NCBI GenBank assembly: GCA_023428655.1
Contig: JAEYXC010000165.1
Coordinates: 1 to 10,527, forward strand
Origin: Bacillota bacterium
GTDB lineage: Bacteria; Bacillota; Clostridia; Lachnospirales; Lachnospiraceae
DNA length: 10,527 nucleotides
Direction of reading: 5' to 3'
The notes beneath the pieces were generated by a model, which was given only the letters and a program-made list of their open reading frames with translations, did no database searches and had not been told where the DNA came from. This document shows, one piece after another, positions 1 to 7,512 of the stretch; position 1 is the stretch's first letter; the number at the start of each line of letters is the position of its first letter. The position numbers and the translations under genes were made by a program.

Positions 1-3000
1 CCTTTCCTCGTCGGTTGCCGTAGGCTCTTCCGGTTGAGCACTTTCATCGCCTTCGGACTTCCGATATCGGAAGATATCCAGCTTGTTCATGACCGGTGTC
101 CAATGCTCATATAATGCGAATTCATGATGCAGCCACTCATCCTCTGATAGTGACTTGGTGTTCATTAACCAGGCAATATCATAGTACAGGGCATTCCACT
201 CATTCTCACCCAGACTTCTGCTATAAGGCTCCTCGTTCGTAAACCTGTTTATGAAGTGGCTTAGTGCAGAATCGCCATTCTCCATCGTATTCTTCAGAAT
301 ACGACGATATAAGGGAGTATAGGAAGCATCTTTCAGTACAAAGGTATCATCCACTCTTTCATCCGAATTCATAAATTGACCGATTGCATCCAATGCTTCA
401 TAAACCTGATCCAAATTATTTTCCTCGATACCATTGATCAGCTTTTGCAGGTCTTCCACTGATTGATCATATCCAGTCTTCGTTGTCTTGTCAGCCTCCC
501 ATACTGCGTCCTTCAACTGTTCTAGGGCAGCCTCCAGTGTCTCTATTGTTACCTCCTGGCCAAGCATATAATAAAGATACAAGGCGGAGTTACAAGGATT
601 ACCGTTCTCATCCTGCTCAGAGTTTTGCTGCAGCTTACCTTCGATAATCTGTAAGAAGTAGTCCTTATCTATGGTAGCTGTTCCATCTTTAATTGGAGTC
701 TCTTCCCTCCCCCAGTTATCCCCCATATATTGATATAGTGCAACGATCGCAGCATATAGTCCCTCTGAATCCTTATCCACGACACAGGTATAAAGCTCAT
801 CCATATAAGGCCGGTATATTCCGATCTGCTCTTCCCAGTACAACTGATCCCAATAGACCTTGTTCACGATCCAATTGCTGCATTCATAGATCTCAAGTAG
901 CCGCTCACCCTCATTAAAGTGATCTTTATTCATATAATAATAATTTAGGTGGCTGATGTCTCCCTGCTCATTGGTTCCGGAATAATTAAGGTCCTCCAAC
1001 AGACCAAGCTTCAGTCTCGGAATATATTTATCCATCACCTCTGCCTCTACCGGCACCTCATAAATCGACTTATCTACAATAGCAAAATATGCCCTCAAGG
1101 CTTGTGCGAAAGCATCCATGTCGTCTCCGGCAGTCGCATTCAGCAGTGCCTCCAGTTTCTCCTTACAACTCTCTGCGTCCGCAAATCGACTCGACAACCC
1201 TTGATAGGATTGTTCCGTTAATAATCCGTTGATGGTATAATATGCATCCATCAGTTCATTCTCTTGATTATTACTGTAGCTATCATAATCATGATTGAGG
1301 TATCTAAAGTAATATTTGACTAATGGATTCTCCGTATCATTTCCCTTGTTATATTCGTTGATCCAAATTAGGCATTCCCGTAAATATGCCTCAGCATACA
1401 GTTCACTATGAATTGTATTGTCATCAGACATAAAGACATCATTCATTAATACATATAGTTTGGTAAGTGTTTGATAAGTAGCTGCCGCATTTTTCGCTTT
1501 TAGATTTTCACAAAACTCATGAACAATCGCGCGCTGCTCCATTAGAACAATTGCCCTCAAAATATCCGCGGATACTCCGGCAAGCATTCCATAACCCGGG
1601 TTCTGTCCCGATCGAAGCATCTGATCATATTCATAAAGAGGATATCGATACCAGGATTCTGTACGCTCCGGATTCCAATCCCTCGTTCCGTCCGATCTTC
1701 TTTGATTAATAGCTTGAAGATACTGGAAAAGCTCTGCGTCCTTATAATTCAGCTTACTAATTCCCGGCATATCTCTCAAATAATCATTCCTATAGGTTTC
1801 ATTGGCACTAAGCCTTGTAATGATATCCTTCAGCGCGCCATTTCGATCGTCATTGGAAGCTGTAGGGGAAAAGATTGCAGTATTGATGTCTTTTCTGATG
1901 GGTTCCCAGATCATATATTCCTGACTAGCCTGCTTCAGATACTCAAGATCAGCCTCCTCCGACAACCACCATGCGATATTCCATAACGCTCCATTCTCAA
2001 GCTCTCCAATATATCTGCTATAATCCGCTGGTCCTACACCAAGATGATAGAAGCGCTTCAGCTCTGAATCCGAATCCTCTCTCAGCATATCCTCCCAAAG
2101 CACCAGCATGTAACCGGCTGCATATTCCTGCTCCAGAAGTGCAAAGCTCTTGCCCTCTGTCTCTGAATAGGTATCCTGCATGAATTGACAGATGCTGCTT
2201 AAAGCGGAATATAACGACACCATATCCTGATTCTCAAGGGCCGTCATCAAGTCAAAAACCCAGGTTTTCGTCGTATCATAATTATTCTTAATAAAACGAT
2301 TACATTCTTCCACCGCACTCTTCAATACATAAATTGCCTGACCCAGATCATGTGCTGTAGCGTCCTCACCCATCTGATCAAATAGATAAAGCTTCGAATC
2401 AATTGGTTGGCCATTCTCATCCTTATCGGACAACGGCTGAAGCTTACTTTGAATAAAGCTCAAATAGTAATCCTTATCGATATAGGAGCTTCCATCCTCT
2501 GTTACGGGGTAGGGATATTCCTTCCAACGATCTTTAAACTCAGGATCGTCTAATTTCGCATCATATAGCGCAATCAAAGCAGTGTAGACCTGTTCTGCAG
2601 CCTGGACACCGTCGTCCTTCGCTGCATTTATGATATCCTTCGTCAAGGCTTCATACCGCTCCAAATAACGAATATTATATTCCGGTACATCCCTTACACA
2701 ACATACCACAGCAACGATTGCTTCGTGAATAACATGAGCATCGGGATTCGTAGCCAACGCAGCACGATTAACCCGATAGTAATTCAACTTCTCATACTCC
2801 CCATTCTCGTAGATCTGCGTCGTATAAAGCTTACGAATGATATCCTCAATAATGAGGTCTTCGTATTTCCCCCGTAAGGTTAGCGTAATATTTTCTTCGC
2901 CCCAGATCGTTGCAGGGTCAATGCTGTTCATGATTGCTTCGATATTCGTTAGCACCGTTTCCTTCCTGCCGGAAAGATCATACTCTGCACCTGCATAATA

Positions 3001-5688
3001 ACCGTCAATGTAGATAGGAGTTATGACCGGAAGGGAATCAATCAAATTATTTAATAACTGCTGATATTGCTCTGTCTTAGTTCGGCCTTCCTTCAGTATG
3101 CCATAATGGCCATTCAGGGTTAAAAAGCAATCCAGAGCCTGGAAGAAGGTTAATGAACCAGAGTTATAATAAGCCTTCATCCTCTCATCGTTATTCACGA
3201 GGTCAAGTATTCCCTTCTGATAATAAGCGGCCTCGCTCTCTGCAAGGGGTTCAAATACCTCATTATCGAGTAAGAGCTTGTTCATCGCTGTCCTAAAATC
3301 TGTAGCGCTACCGGTTAGAGAGGTAAATACTCCTATCACATCCGTCTGAAACATTACTCCCTCCGTATTGATTCGATGAACCATATGAATCAGGCGGTTA
3401 GCAGCAGCCAGTGTCATAGTAAAGGTTTGGGAATTCGTATTTGCACTCTCGTAGTATTGACGGATCGAAAGACCGTAATCCTTACCATTTGCTATAAGGA
3501 TCTCAGCATAATCAGCATAATCATATACCAGCCTTGTGCTGTCACTAATCGTAACCGGAGGGATCGTGGTATCCAGCTCCTCATAACGCACCAATGCATC
3601 CTTCAAAGCTACAAAGCTATTCCTCACCGCAGTATAATTCGCAGTATTCTGGGTAGTAATTAGACTTGCCGTTGCACTATGCAAGCTCGCTAAAATATCA
3701 TTATAAACCGTATGCTTCTCCAATTCCGTCGGTATCGGAGTCGGAGATGGTGACGGGCTCGGTGTTGGTGACGGGCTTGGTGATGGTGATGGGCTCGGTG
3801 TTGCCGTAGGTGAAGTGTCCGGTACGGATGGAATAAAGGGTGGATTAACCACCGGACCTGAAGTCGGAGTCGGTAATACAGTCGGCTTCGGGGATGGTGT
3901 TGCTGATGGCTTTGGTGATGGTGTAGCCGAAGCCTTCGGTGTCGGAGTTGCTGCCTTGGGTGTTGGCGCCACCGTCGGCGCAGGTGTTGGTGTCGGTGTA
4001 GCAATGGCTACCTTATCCTCCTCCTTTACAACTACTCCGTTTACTATAACATTCGTAGTACCAAGTGCGACCTGTACATTGGTACCTTCTGTATTAATCT
4101 TGGCATCATTGCCGGTTATAACCGCTTCATTTAACCTACCGGTACCCTCTATGGCTGTATTATTACCATAGGCATTGACCTTTTGGATGGTAGCTCCTTC
4201 GGACAGGTTCACCATCGTATTATCTGCTAGGGTGGTAACATTACTTACCTGAGCTCCCGATAGCAGCTCTACCTTCGTCTGGGAGCCTTCTACCCTTAGA
4301 CTGTTGACTACCGCTGAGCCCCCTAATGCTACCGCGGAGGCCTCACCGGTAGAGGTGATACTTTTAACCTCACTGTTAATCGTAAGCGAGGTCTGACTTC
4401 CTTCGTTGGATAGCTTTACTACAGGCTGCGATATCGTAACATTAGCCTGGGATACTTCTTTTGAGATTACAACCTCTTCCGCTTTTACATCAACCTTTAA
4501 TGCGGCATTTGCCGCCATATTTACTGCCTTTATCATGGACGCTTGCTCTGTTCCCGCATTGGTATCAGTCAAGCTGATCTGCTGCCCCTCTGTAGCATTT
4601 TTTACCGTTGCAGAGTTCATCTCGCAAGCAGTAGCTGCAATATTGATTGCTGCTGTGGACGAGGAATCGATGACCAGATCTCCTTTAAAGCCCTCCAAGG
4701 AGATTTGTATTGTGCCGTCTGCGCTTGTTGTAACACTAAAGCTTTGGATCACTGCTCCACTAGACTGCTTTACACTGATATTACATTCCGAATCTATCGT
4801 AACGATAATGGAGCCATAGCCGGCAACCAAGGAAGGTGTCGGTGTCTCTTCTTCTTTGCCTGAGACAGAAAAGCTCTGAAGGATTGAATTTACTGCATCA
4901 ACTTTATTAATGGTACACTGATCCGTCATAACCGTATAAGCAGACCCCGCTTCCATTCGAAGGGTCCCCCCTACTGTCACATTATTAAGGAGAATTCGAA
5001 CATCACCCACATTACTGGAGATCGATAAATCACCATAGCTCTTGCCATTTATTGTTATGGTTCCGTCCACGATATCCTTCTTTGTAAGCTCTCTCTTTTC
5101 CTGTTCAACAACATAAATGGTAACGCTGTCACTCACCTTATCCGTGGCAGCCGTAATCGTTGCTATACCGAGTCCTTTCGCAGTGACTACGCCCTTTTTA
5201 TCGACACTTAGGATGCTGGAATCACTGGTAGACCAGGAGATTACTTCATTGGCCTTTGAAGGCTTCTGCTTTTGATTTAGATCATACTTGCCACCGATTT
5301 TGAGGTAATCGATTTTATTACTGATGGTTACCTCATTGGCCGGATATCTAACTGTAACTTTGCAATCCAGTCGATAACTTTTTGCCCTGGTGACAATCTT
5401 GCAGCGGATTGTAGCCGTGCCTTTGGCCAAACCGGTAACTACACCCTTCTGATTAACCTTTGCAATCGATTTATCCGTACTGCTCCAGGTATAATGCGCT
5501 CCGCCTATCTTATTCTTAAACTGAATTGTATAGGTATCCCCTACCAGAATACTCTGGGATGTCTTCGTAAAACTTGGTGTGGCAGCGGCACTAGCTGTTT
5601 TTGCTGGTGACAGCAGTGCGATCACAAGTGTCAGAGTAAGCAAAAGTGATAGAAACCGATAGCCTGTATATCTTCTTTCCGATTGCAT
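1..5688 (-). CDS. Giant secreted Big_2 / beta-solenoid / helical-repeat surface protein (3' end beyond the window)
   Basis: At least 1,896 codons are open from ATG 5688 to the window edge; the C-terminus is missing. Residues 1-34 form a signal peptide: basic MQSERR, then a hydrophobic stretch at 12-26, then TASA before a likely cleavage at 34/35. Residues about 44-113 and 118-193 are two Big_2 (bacterial Ig-like) domains, each with the W-S-S/T-x-D, I-x-K/S-V and G-V-V-T signature. Residues about 203-560 are beta-rich and low in aromatics, and look like a solenoid. Residues about 560-654 are a Thr/Ser-Pro linker. Residues about 660-1880 are helical, rich in Tyr, Leu, Glu and Asp, and built from repeated modules. 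The last visible residues are an acidic Pro/Thr/Glu stretch, suggesting another linker. No catalytic motif, SLH domain or sortase signal is seen, but the C-terminus is unseen. The likely role is an extracellular stalk, adhesin or glycan-binding protein; this is inference. The gene starts 105 bp after the XRE-like gene. Confidence 0.9.
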   Translation of the reverse strand, partial: MQSERRYTGYRFLSLLLTLTLVIALLSPAKTASAAATPSFTKTSQSILVGDTYTIQFKNKIGGAHYTWSSTDKSIAKVNQKGVVTGLAKGTATIRCKIVTRAKSYRLDCKVTVRYPANEVTISNKIDYLKIGGKYDLNQKQKPSKANEVISWSTSDSSILSVDKKGVVTAKGLGIATITAATDKVSDSVTIYVVEQEKRELTKKDIVDGTITINGKSYGDLSISSNVGDVRILLNNVTVGGTLRMEAGSAYTVMTDQCTINKVDAVNSILQSFSVSGKEEETPTPSLVAGYGSIIVTIDSECNISVKQSSGAVIQSFSVTTSADGTIQISLEGFKGDLVIDSSSTAAINIAATACEMNSATVKNATEGQQISLTDTNAGTEQASMIKAVNMAANAALKVDVKAEEVVISKEVSQANVTISQPVVKLSNEGSQTSLTINSEVKSITSTGEASAVALGGSAVVNSLRVEGSQTKVELLSGAQVSNVTTLADNTMVNLSEGATIQKVNAYGNNTAIEGTGRLNEAVITGNDAKINTEGTNVQVALGTTNVIVNGVVVKEEDKVAIATPTPTPAPTVAPTPKAATPTPKASATPSPKPSATPSPKPTVLPTPTSGPVVNPPFIPSVPDTSPTATPSPSPSPSPSPTPSPSPSPTPIPTELEKHTVYNDILASLHSATASLITTQNTANYTAVRNSFVALKDALVRYEELDTTIPPVTISDSTRLVYDYADYAEILIANGKDYGLSIRQYYESANTNSQTFTMTLAAANRLIHMVHRINTEGVMFQTDVIGVFTSLTGSATDFRTAMNKLLLDNEVFEPLAESEAAYYQKGILDLVNNDERMKAYYNSGSLTFFQALDCFLTLNGHYGILKEGRTKTEQYQQLLNNLIDSLPVITPIYIDGYYAGAEYDLSGRKETVLTNIEAIMNSIDPATIWGEENITLTLRGKYEDLIIEDIIRKLYTTQIYENGEYEKLNYYRVNRAALATNPDAHVIHEAIVAVVCCVRDVPEYNIRYLERYEALTKDIINAAKDDGVQAAEQVYTALIALYDAKLDDPEFKDRWKEYPYPVTEDGSSYIDKDYYLSFIQSKLQPLSDKDENGQPIDSKLYLFDQMGEDATAHDLGQAIYVLKSAVEECNRFIKNNYDTTKTWVFDLMTALENQDMVSLYSALSSICQFMQDTYSETEGKSFALLEQEYAAGYMLVLWEDMLREDSDSELKRFYHLGVGPADYSRYIGELENGALWNIAWWLSEEADLEYLKQASQEYMIWEPIRKDINTAIFSPTASNDDRNGALKDIITRLSANETYRNDYLRDMPGISKLNYKDAELFQYLQAINQRRSDGTRDWNPERTESWYRYPLYEYDQMLRSGQNPGYGMLAGVSADILRAIVLMEQRAIVHEFCENLKAKNAAATYQTLTKLYVLMNDVFMSDDNTIHSELYAEAYLRECLIWINEYNKGNDTENPLVKYYFRYLNHDYDSYSNNQENELMDAYYTINGLLTEQSYQGLSSRFADAESCKEKLEALLNATAGDDMDAFAQALRAYFAIVDKSIYEVPVEAEVMDKYIPRLKLGLLEDLNYSGTNEQGDISHLNYYYMNKDHFNEGERLLEIYECSNWIVNKVYWDQLYWEEQIGIYRPYMDELYTCVVDKDSEGLYAAIVALYQYMGDNWGREETPIKDGTATIDKDYFLQIIEGKLQQNSEQDENGNPCNSALYLYYMLGQEVTIETLEAALEQLKDAVWEADKTTKTGYDQSVEDLQKLINGIEENNLDQVYEALDAIGQFMNSDERVDDTFVLKDASYTPLYRRILKNTMENGDSALSHFINRFTNEEPYSRSLGENEWNALYYDIAWLMNTKSLSEDEWLHHEFALYEHWTPVMNKLDIFRYRKSEGDESAQPEEPTATDEER
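49..3711 (-). repeat. Ten divergent copies of a 110-125 residue helical module inside the giant protein
   Basis: A short amphipathic helix with the pattern [VLF]-[YR]-x-A-[LM]-x-x-[IL], often followed by x-[FY]-M-x-[DS], recurs at regular spacing. Its first residue falls at about 688, 798, 912, 1034, 1159, 1282, 1404, 1527, 1644 and 1762. The steps are therefore 110, 114, 122, 125, 123, 122, 123, 117 and 118 residues. Examples are VYTALIALYDAKL at 1034, LYSALSSICQFMQD at 1159, LYAAIVALYQYMGD at 1644 and VYEALDAIGQFMNS at 1762. Between anchors each unit carries several predicted helices and a Tyr-rich segment. The protein copies are too diverged to show as DNA repeats. The FIVAR superfamily is a possible distant relative, but its usual length is shorter. 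Copies at 798, 912 and 1282 are the weakest by eye. Confidence 0.72.
3749..3802 (-). repeat. Three tandem 18-bp units in the Ser/Thr-Pro linker
   Basis: On the plus strand three consecutive 18-mers read GGTGACGGGCTCGGTGTT, GGTGACGGGCTTGGTGAT and GGTGATGGGCTCGGTGTT. They encode part of the SPSPSPTP linker on the minus strand. Shorter imperfect versions continue to about 4010. Each unit is a multiple of three, so copy-number change would lengthen or shorten the linker without a frameshift. The linker has two Pro-rich halves separated by a less repetitive patch, VVNPPFIPSVPD. Confidence 0.85.
4081..4320 (-). repeat. Four 20-residue beta-solenoid-like rungs in the giant protein
   Basis: Residues 457-536 divide cleanly into four 20-residue segments, starting GSAVVNSLRV, SGAQVSNVTT, EGATIQKVNA and GRLNEAVITG. 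Each has alternating small hydrophobic residues, an Asn/Gly/Asp turn near the middle (SQT, DNT, NNT, NDA) and a second short strand. This is the look of a right-handed parallel beta-helix. Less regular rungs probably extend upstream towards residue 200. No active-site pattern of a polysaccharide lyase or pectinase is obvious, so a structural or binding role is more likely than catalysis. Confidence 0.65.
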
Positions 5689-5695
5689 AATAAAA

Positions 5696-5705
5696 CTCCC
5701 TTCCT
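5696..5705 (-). promoter_or_regulatory. Ribosome binding site of the giant protein gene
   Basis: AGGAAGGGAG lies 7 bases upstream of ATG 5688 on the minus strand. With the signal peptide beginning at this Met, it fixes the start. Confidence 0.85.
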
Positions 5706-5710
5706 AATAC

Positions 5711-5739
5711 TATAATCCGATTGTAATTATATCCGGATT
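5711..5739 (-). promoter_or_regulatory. Candidate promoter/operator of the giant protein gene, with nested inverted repeats
   Basis: The 105-bp gap after the XRE-like gene holds a minus-strand TATAAT at 5726-5731, suitable as a -10 box but with no convincing -35. It lies within an interrupted inverted repeat, AATCCG at 5714-5719 and CGGATT at 5734-5739. A second nested pair is TATAAT at 5711-5716 and ATTATA at 5726-5731. No terminator is seen in the gap, so read-through from the upstream gene is also possible. The symmetry could be a regulator site, and the adjacent XRE-like protein is the obvious candidate to bind it; that link is inference only. Confidence 0.35.
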
Positions 5740-5793
5740 CAGTATATCAGATTGGGAGTTGGAAATGGTCTGCATTCTGTGTACTTTTCATTA

Positions 5794-6234
5794 TCAACCA
5801 TCTTCCTTAAGAAGAATTGCTTCACCTAGATTCTCCAGTAATTCGTTAGTATCAATCAAGGAATAACCGTGTTGAATACAGAAGATAATTGCCGCATCTC
5901 TCTGTACTCTGGGATATAGTTCTCCCTTTTTCGCAATACGAAGTAGTCTCTGAGTGACTTCCAAATCCAGCTTTAACGCTAATGCAATGCGAATAATCAG
6001 ATTTCGGTTGGGCATTCTTTGTCCGTTAAATATCTGGTAAGCCAGTGATTTCGCTATACTGGCCTTATCCATCAGCTGTGGAATGGTCAATCCTGCCCGA
6101 TCCGTTAACTCGTATAGATAGGTATGTAGCTCCACTTGATTTAACTCAGACTCATGATCCTGTAGAAATTCGTCAATGTGTTTCGTCTCCTTTAAAGCAT
6201 TGATTAGCTCCCTCGTCTGTAAATTCTTCTTCAT
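5794..6234 (-). CDS. Small XRE-like helix-turn-helix protein
   Basis: The product is 146 residues, cytoplasmic, with no membrane segment. Residues about 39-101 form a lambda-repressor/XRE-like DNA-binding fold. The sequence AGLTIPQLMDKASIAKS gives the first helices and the turn, LAYQIFNGQRMPNR resembles the recognition helix followed by the usual x-G-x-x-x-P-x-R loop, and ALALKLDLEVTQRLLRIA closes the fold. The first 38 residues are a charged helical arm (DEFLQDHESELN) and the last 45 carry an extra helical region (ALYPR-type segment, RDAAIIFCIQHGYSLIDTNELLENLGE). This three-part layout is one I recognise from small regulators common in Clostridia, whose targets are generally unknown. An AAGGGA ribosome site sits upstream of ATG 6234. 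It has its own promoter after pucR and precedes the giant surface protein gene, which it may control. Confidence 0.85.
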   Translation of the reverse strand: MKKNLQTRELINALKETKHIDEFLQDHESELNQVELHTYLYELTDRAGLTIPQLMDKASIAKSLAYQIFNGQRMPNRNLIIRIALALKLDLEVTQRLLRIAKKGELYPRVQRDAAIIFCIQHGYSLIDTNELLENLGEAILLKEDG

Positions 6235-6271
6235 TTTCTGTTTATCCCTTCATTTAAAGATAGTGGTTGGA

Positions 6272-6287
6272 TGAGACACCGTTCTCA
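6272..6287. promoter_or_regulatory. 16-bp interrupted palindrome in the leader of the XRE-like gene
   Basis: TGAGA-CACCGT-TCTCA lies between the predicted -10 box and the start codon of the XRE-like gene. It has five-base arms and a six-base centre. It is suited to a dimeric repressor site for autoregulation, or to a weak leader hairpin. Five-base arms can arise by chance. Confidence 0.3.
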
Positions 6288-6308
6288 GAAAATCTGATGC
6301 TTATAAAA

Positions 6309-6317
6309 ATTATACCA
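6309..6317 (-). promoter_or_regulatory. Extended -10 promoter of the XRE-like gene
   Basis: On the minus strand TGGTATAAT forms a perfect extended -10 (TGnTATAAT). The -35 position, 17 bases upstream, reads TTAGAA, a weak match that overlaps the end of the pucR-type gene. The start would fall near 6301, giving a leader of about 65 bases. It allows expression independent of the upstream regulator gene. Confidence 0.6.
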
Positions 6318-6333
6318 TAATATGTAATTTTTT

Positions 6334-7512
6334 CTAATCCTTTTTCTCCATTTCGCGAATATAAAAGGCAACCTGAAATAGGAATAAATCATCCACATTT
6401 TTAAATTCGCAGCCGACGATTTGTTTAATCCTTTGGATCCGGTAATTAACCGTATTCCGATGGGTGAAGGTTTCCTCCGCAACCCGCAGGATACTGCGGT
6501 CATTCTTTATATAGCTTCGCAGGGTATCCAGGTATGAGGTGTTATGTTTCTTATCATAAGCCTCTAAGCTGCCAAGAATTTCACCGGAGTAGCTGGACAG
6601 AATCTCCATATCTTCAATGGAATAGAGAATTTTGTTAAAGCCCATGGTATCAAACCGTACGATACTCTGCTTCTTTCCTACCGCCATCTTCATCGCTGTT
6701 CTGGCTCTCTTATAGCCCTTAGGTAGCTCCCCAATCCCCTTTATTGTTGGTCCAATCCCTAGAGAAAAGCATTGTTTATTCACAAAATATTTGAAGCTCT
6801 GCAGGATTAAGTCCGGTAGCTCCATAAAATACCTGTGCTCCATATTATTTAGGATTAAGGCAATGGAATCCTCCATACGAACAAGAGCGTAGGATATATT
6901 TATTTTTTTATTTCCCTTCCATAGACCAAATAAGTTCTCCAGCTTAAACAGTGCTTGATTGAGGTTCGTCTCCTCTTCAATGGTTCTCTTGATATAAAGG
7001 CAGAACAGCTGAAAGGTTCCATCCAAATCATATCTTTGTTCCAATATCTTTCGATATTCTGCTTCATTACTGCGTCCCTGAATCACCTCACGAAAGGCAT
7101 GGCTTATCTTCTTTTCGTATTGCAGCTGATCAATGATCCTCATGCAATAATCCTGGATCAGGCTGGTAATGGAAATCTCCCACGGCATCTCAAGCAACGG
7201 AAATTTATTTTCGTCACACCAGGTAATCACCTCCTCGGGAATTTTGTGCAGATACATACCGGTATTAATGATTATTCCGGCACATTCCTCCCGAGCCATC
7301 TCCTGTACCAGCTTCAATAACCAATTCGGCTGTTCCGCCTTCATTCCGGTGGTGATTGCAAGCTCCTCCCCATTGAATCTTGATACGATGGTCTCATCCT
7401 CCAGCATATGGACCCAACTGACAACCGTATCCATGCCTGATTTACCGGCTATCACCTTGAGCTGAAACTGTTCCTTCGTCTCTTCATATATTTCCCAAAA
7501 TCGAATTGCCAT
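6334..7512 (-). CDS. PucR-family transcriptional regulator
   Basis: The product is 392 residues, typical for this family. Residues about 8-125 match the N-terminal PucR sensory domain: the conserved stretch VSWVHMLEDE, then GEELAITTGM, then ECAGIIINTGMYLHKIPEEV and NKFPLLEMPWE. The middle part (about 165-290) resembles the GGDEF-like CdaR domain, ending in YKRARTAMKMA. Residues about 328-388 are the C-terminal PucR helix-turn-helix (LDTLRSYIKN, SILRVAEETFTHRNTVNYRI, VDDLFLFQVAFY). Characterised members control purine catabolism, amino-acid or sugar-acid use; the ligand here cannot be read from sequence and no purine gene is nearby. GAGGG lies 7 bases before ATG 7512. The gene is divergent from a small ORF and shares its palindrome-rich upstream region. 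It ends in TAG with no visible terminator before the next gene. Confidence 0.93.
   Translation of the reverse strand: MAIRFWEIYEETKEQFQLKVIAGKSGMDTVVSWVHMLEDETIVSRFNGEELAITTGMKAEQPNWLLKLVQEMAREECAGIIINTGMYLHKIPEEVITWCDENKFPLLEMPWEISITSLIQDYCMRIIDQLQYEKKISHAFREVIQGRSNEAEYRKILEQRYDLDGTFQLFCLYIKRTIEEETNLNQALFKLENLFGLWKGNKKINISYALVRMEDSIALILNNMEHRYFMELPDLILQSFKYFVNKQCFSLGIGPTIKGIGELPKGYKRARTAMKMAVGKKQSIVRFDTMGFNKILYSIEDMEILSSYSGEILGSLEAYDKKHNTSYLDTLRSYIKNDRSILRVAEETFTHRNTVNYRIQRIKQIVGCEFKNVDDLFLFQVAFYIREMEKKD

Noticed and set aside
3749..3802. Tandem repeats as a possible CRISPR array.
   Set aside because: The units are contiguous, 18 bp, without spacers, and in frame within a coding linker.
3690..4171. 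A Gly/Val-rich plus-strand ORF (3815-4171) and a His/Arg-rich minus-strand ORF (3690-4004).
   Set aside because: Both are other-frame readings of the Thr/Ser-Pro linker DNA of the giant protein; their biased composition comes from the repetitive codons, and neither has a ribosome site.
693..4863. Several plus-strand ORFs of 70-137 codons opposite the giant gene.
   Set aside because: They lie antisense inside one continuous in-frame coding sequence with clear domains, have no ribosome sites and show no recognisable protein features.
6285..6503. A 72-codon minus-strand ORF overlapping the end of the PucR-family gene.
   Set aside because: It is an out-of-frame reading across the conserved helix-turn-helix coding region and the next promoter, with no ribosome site.
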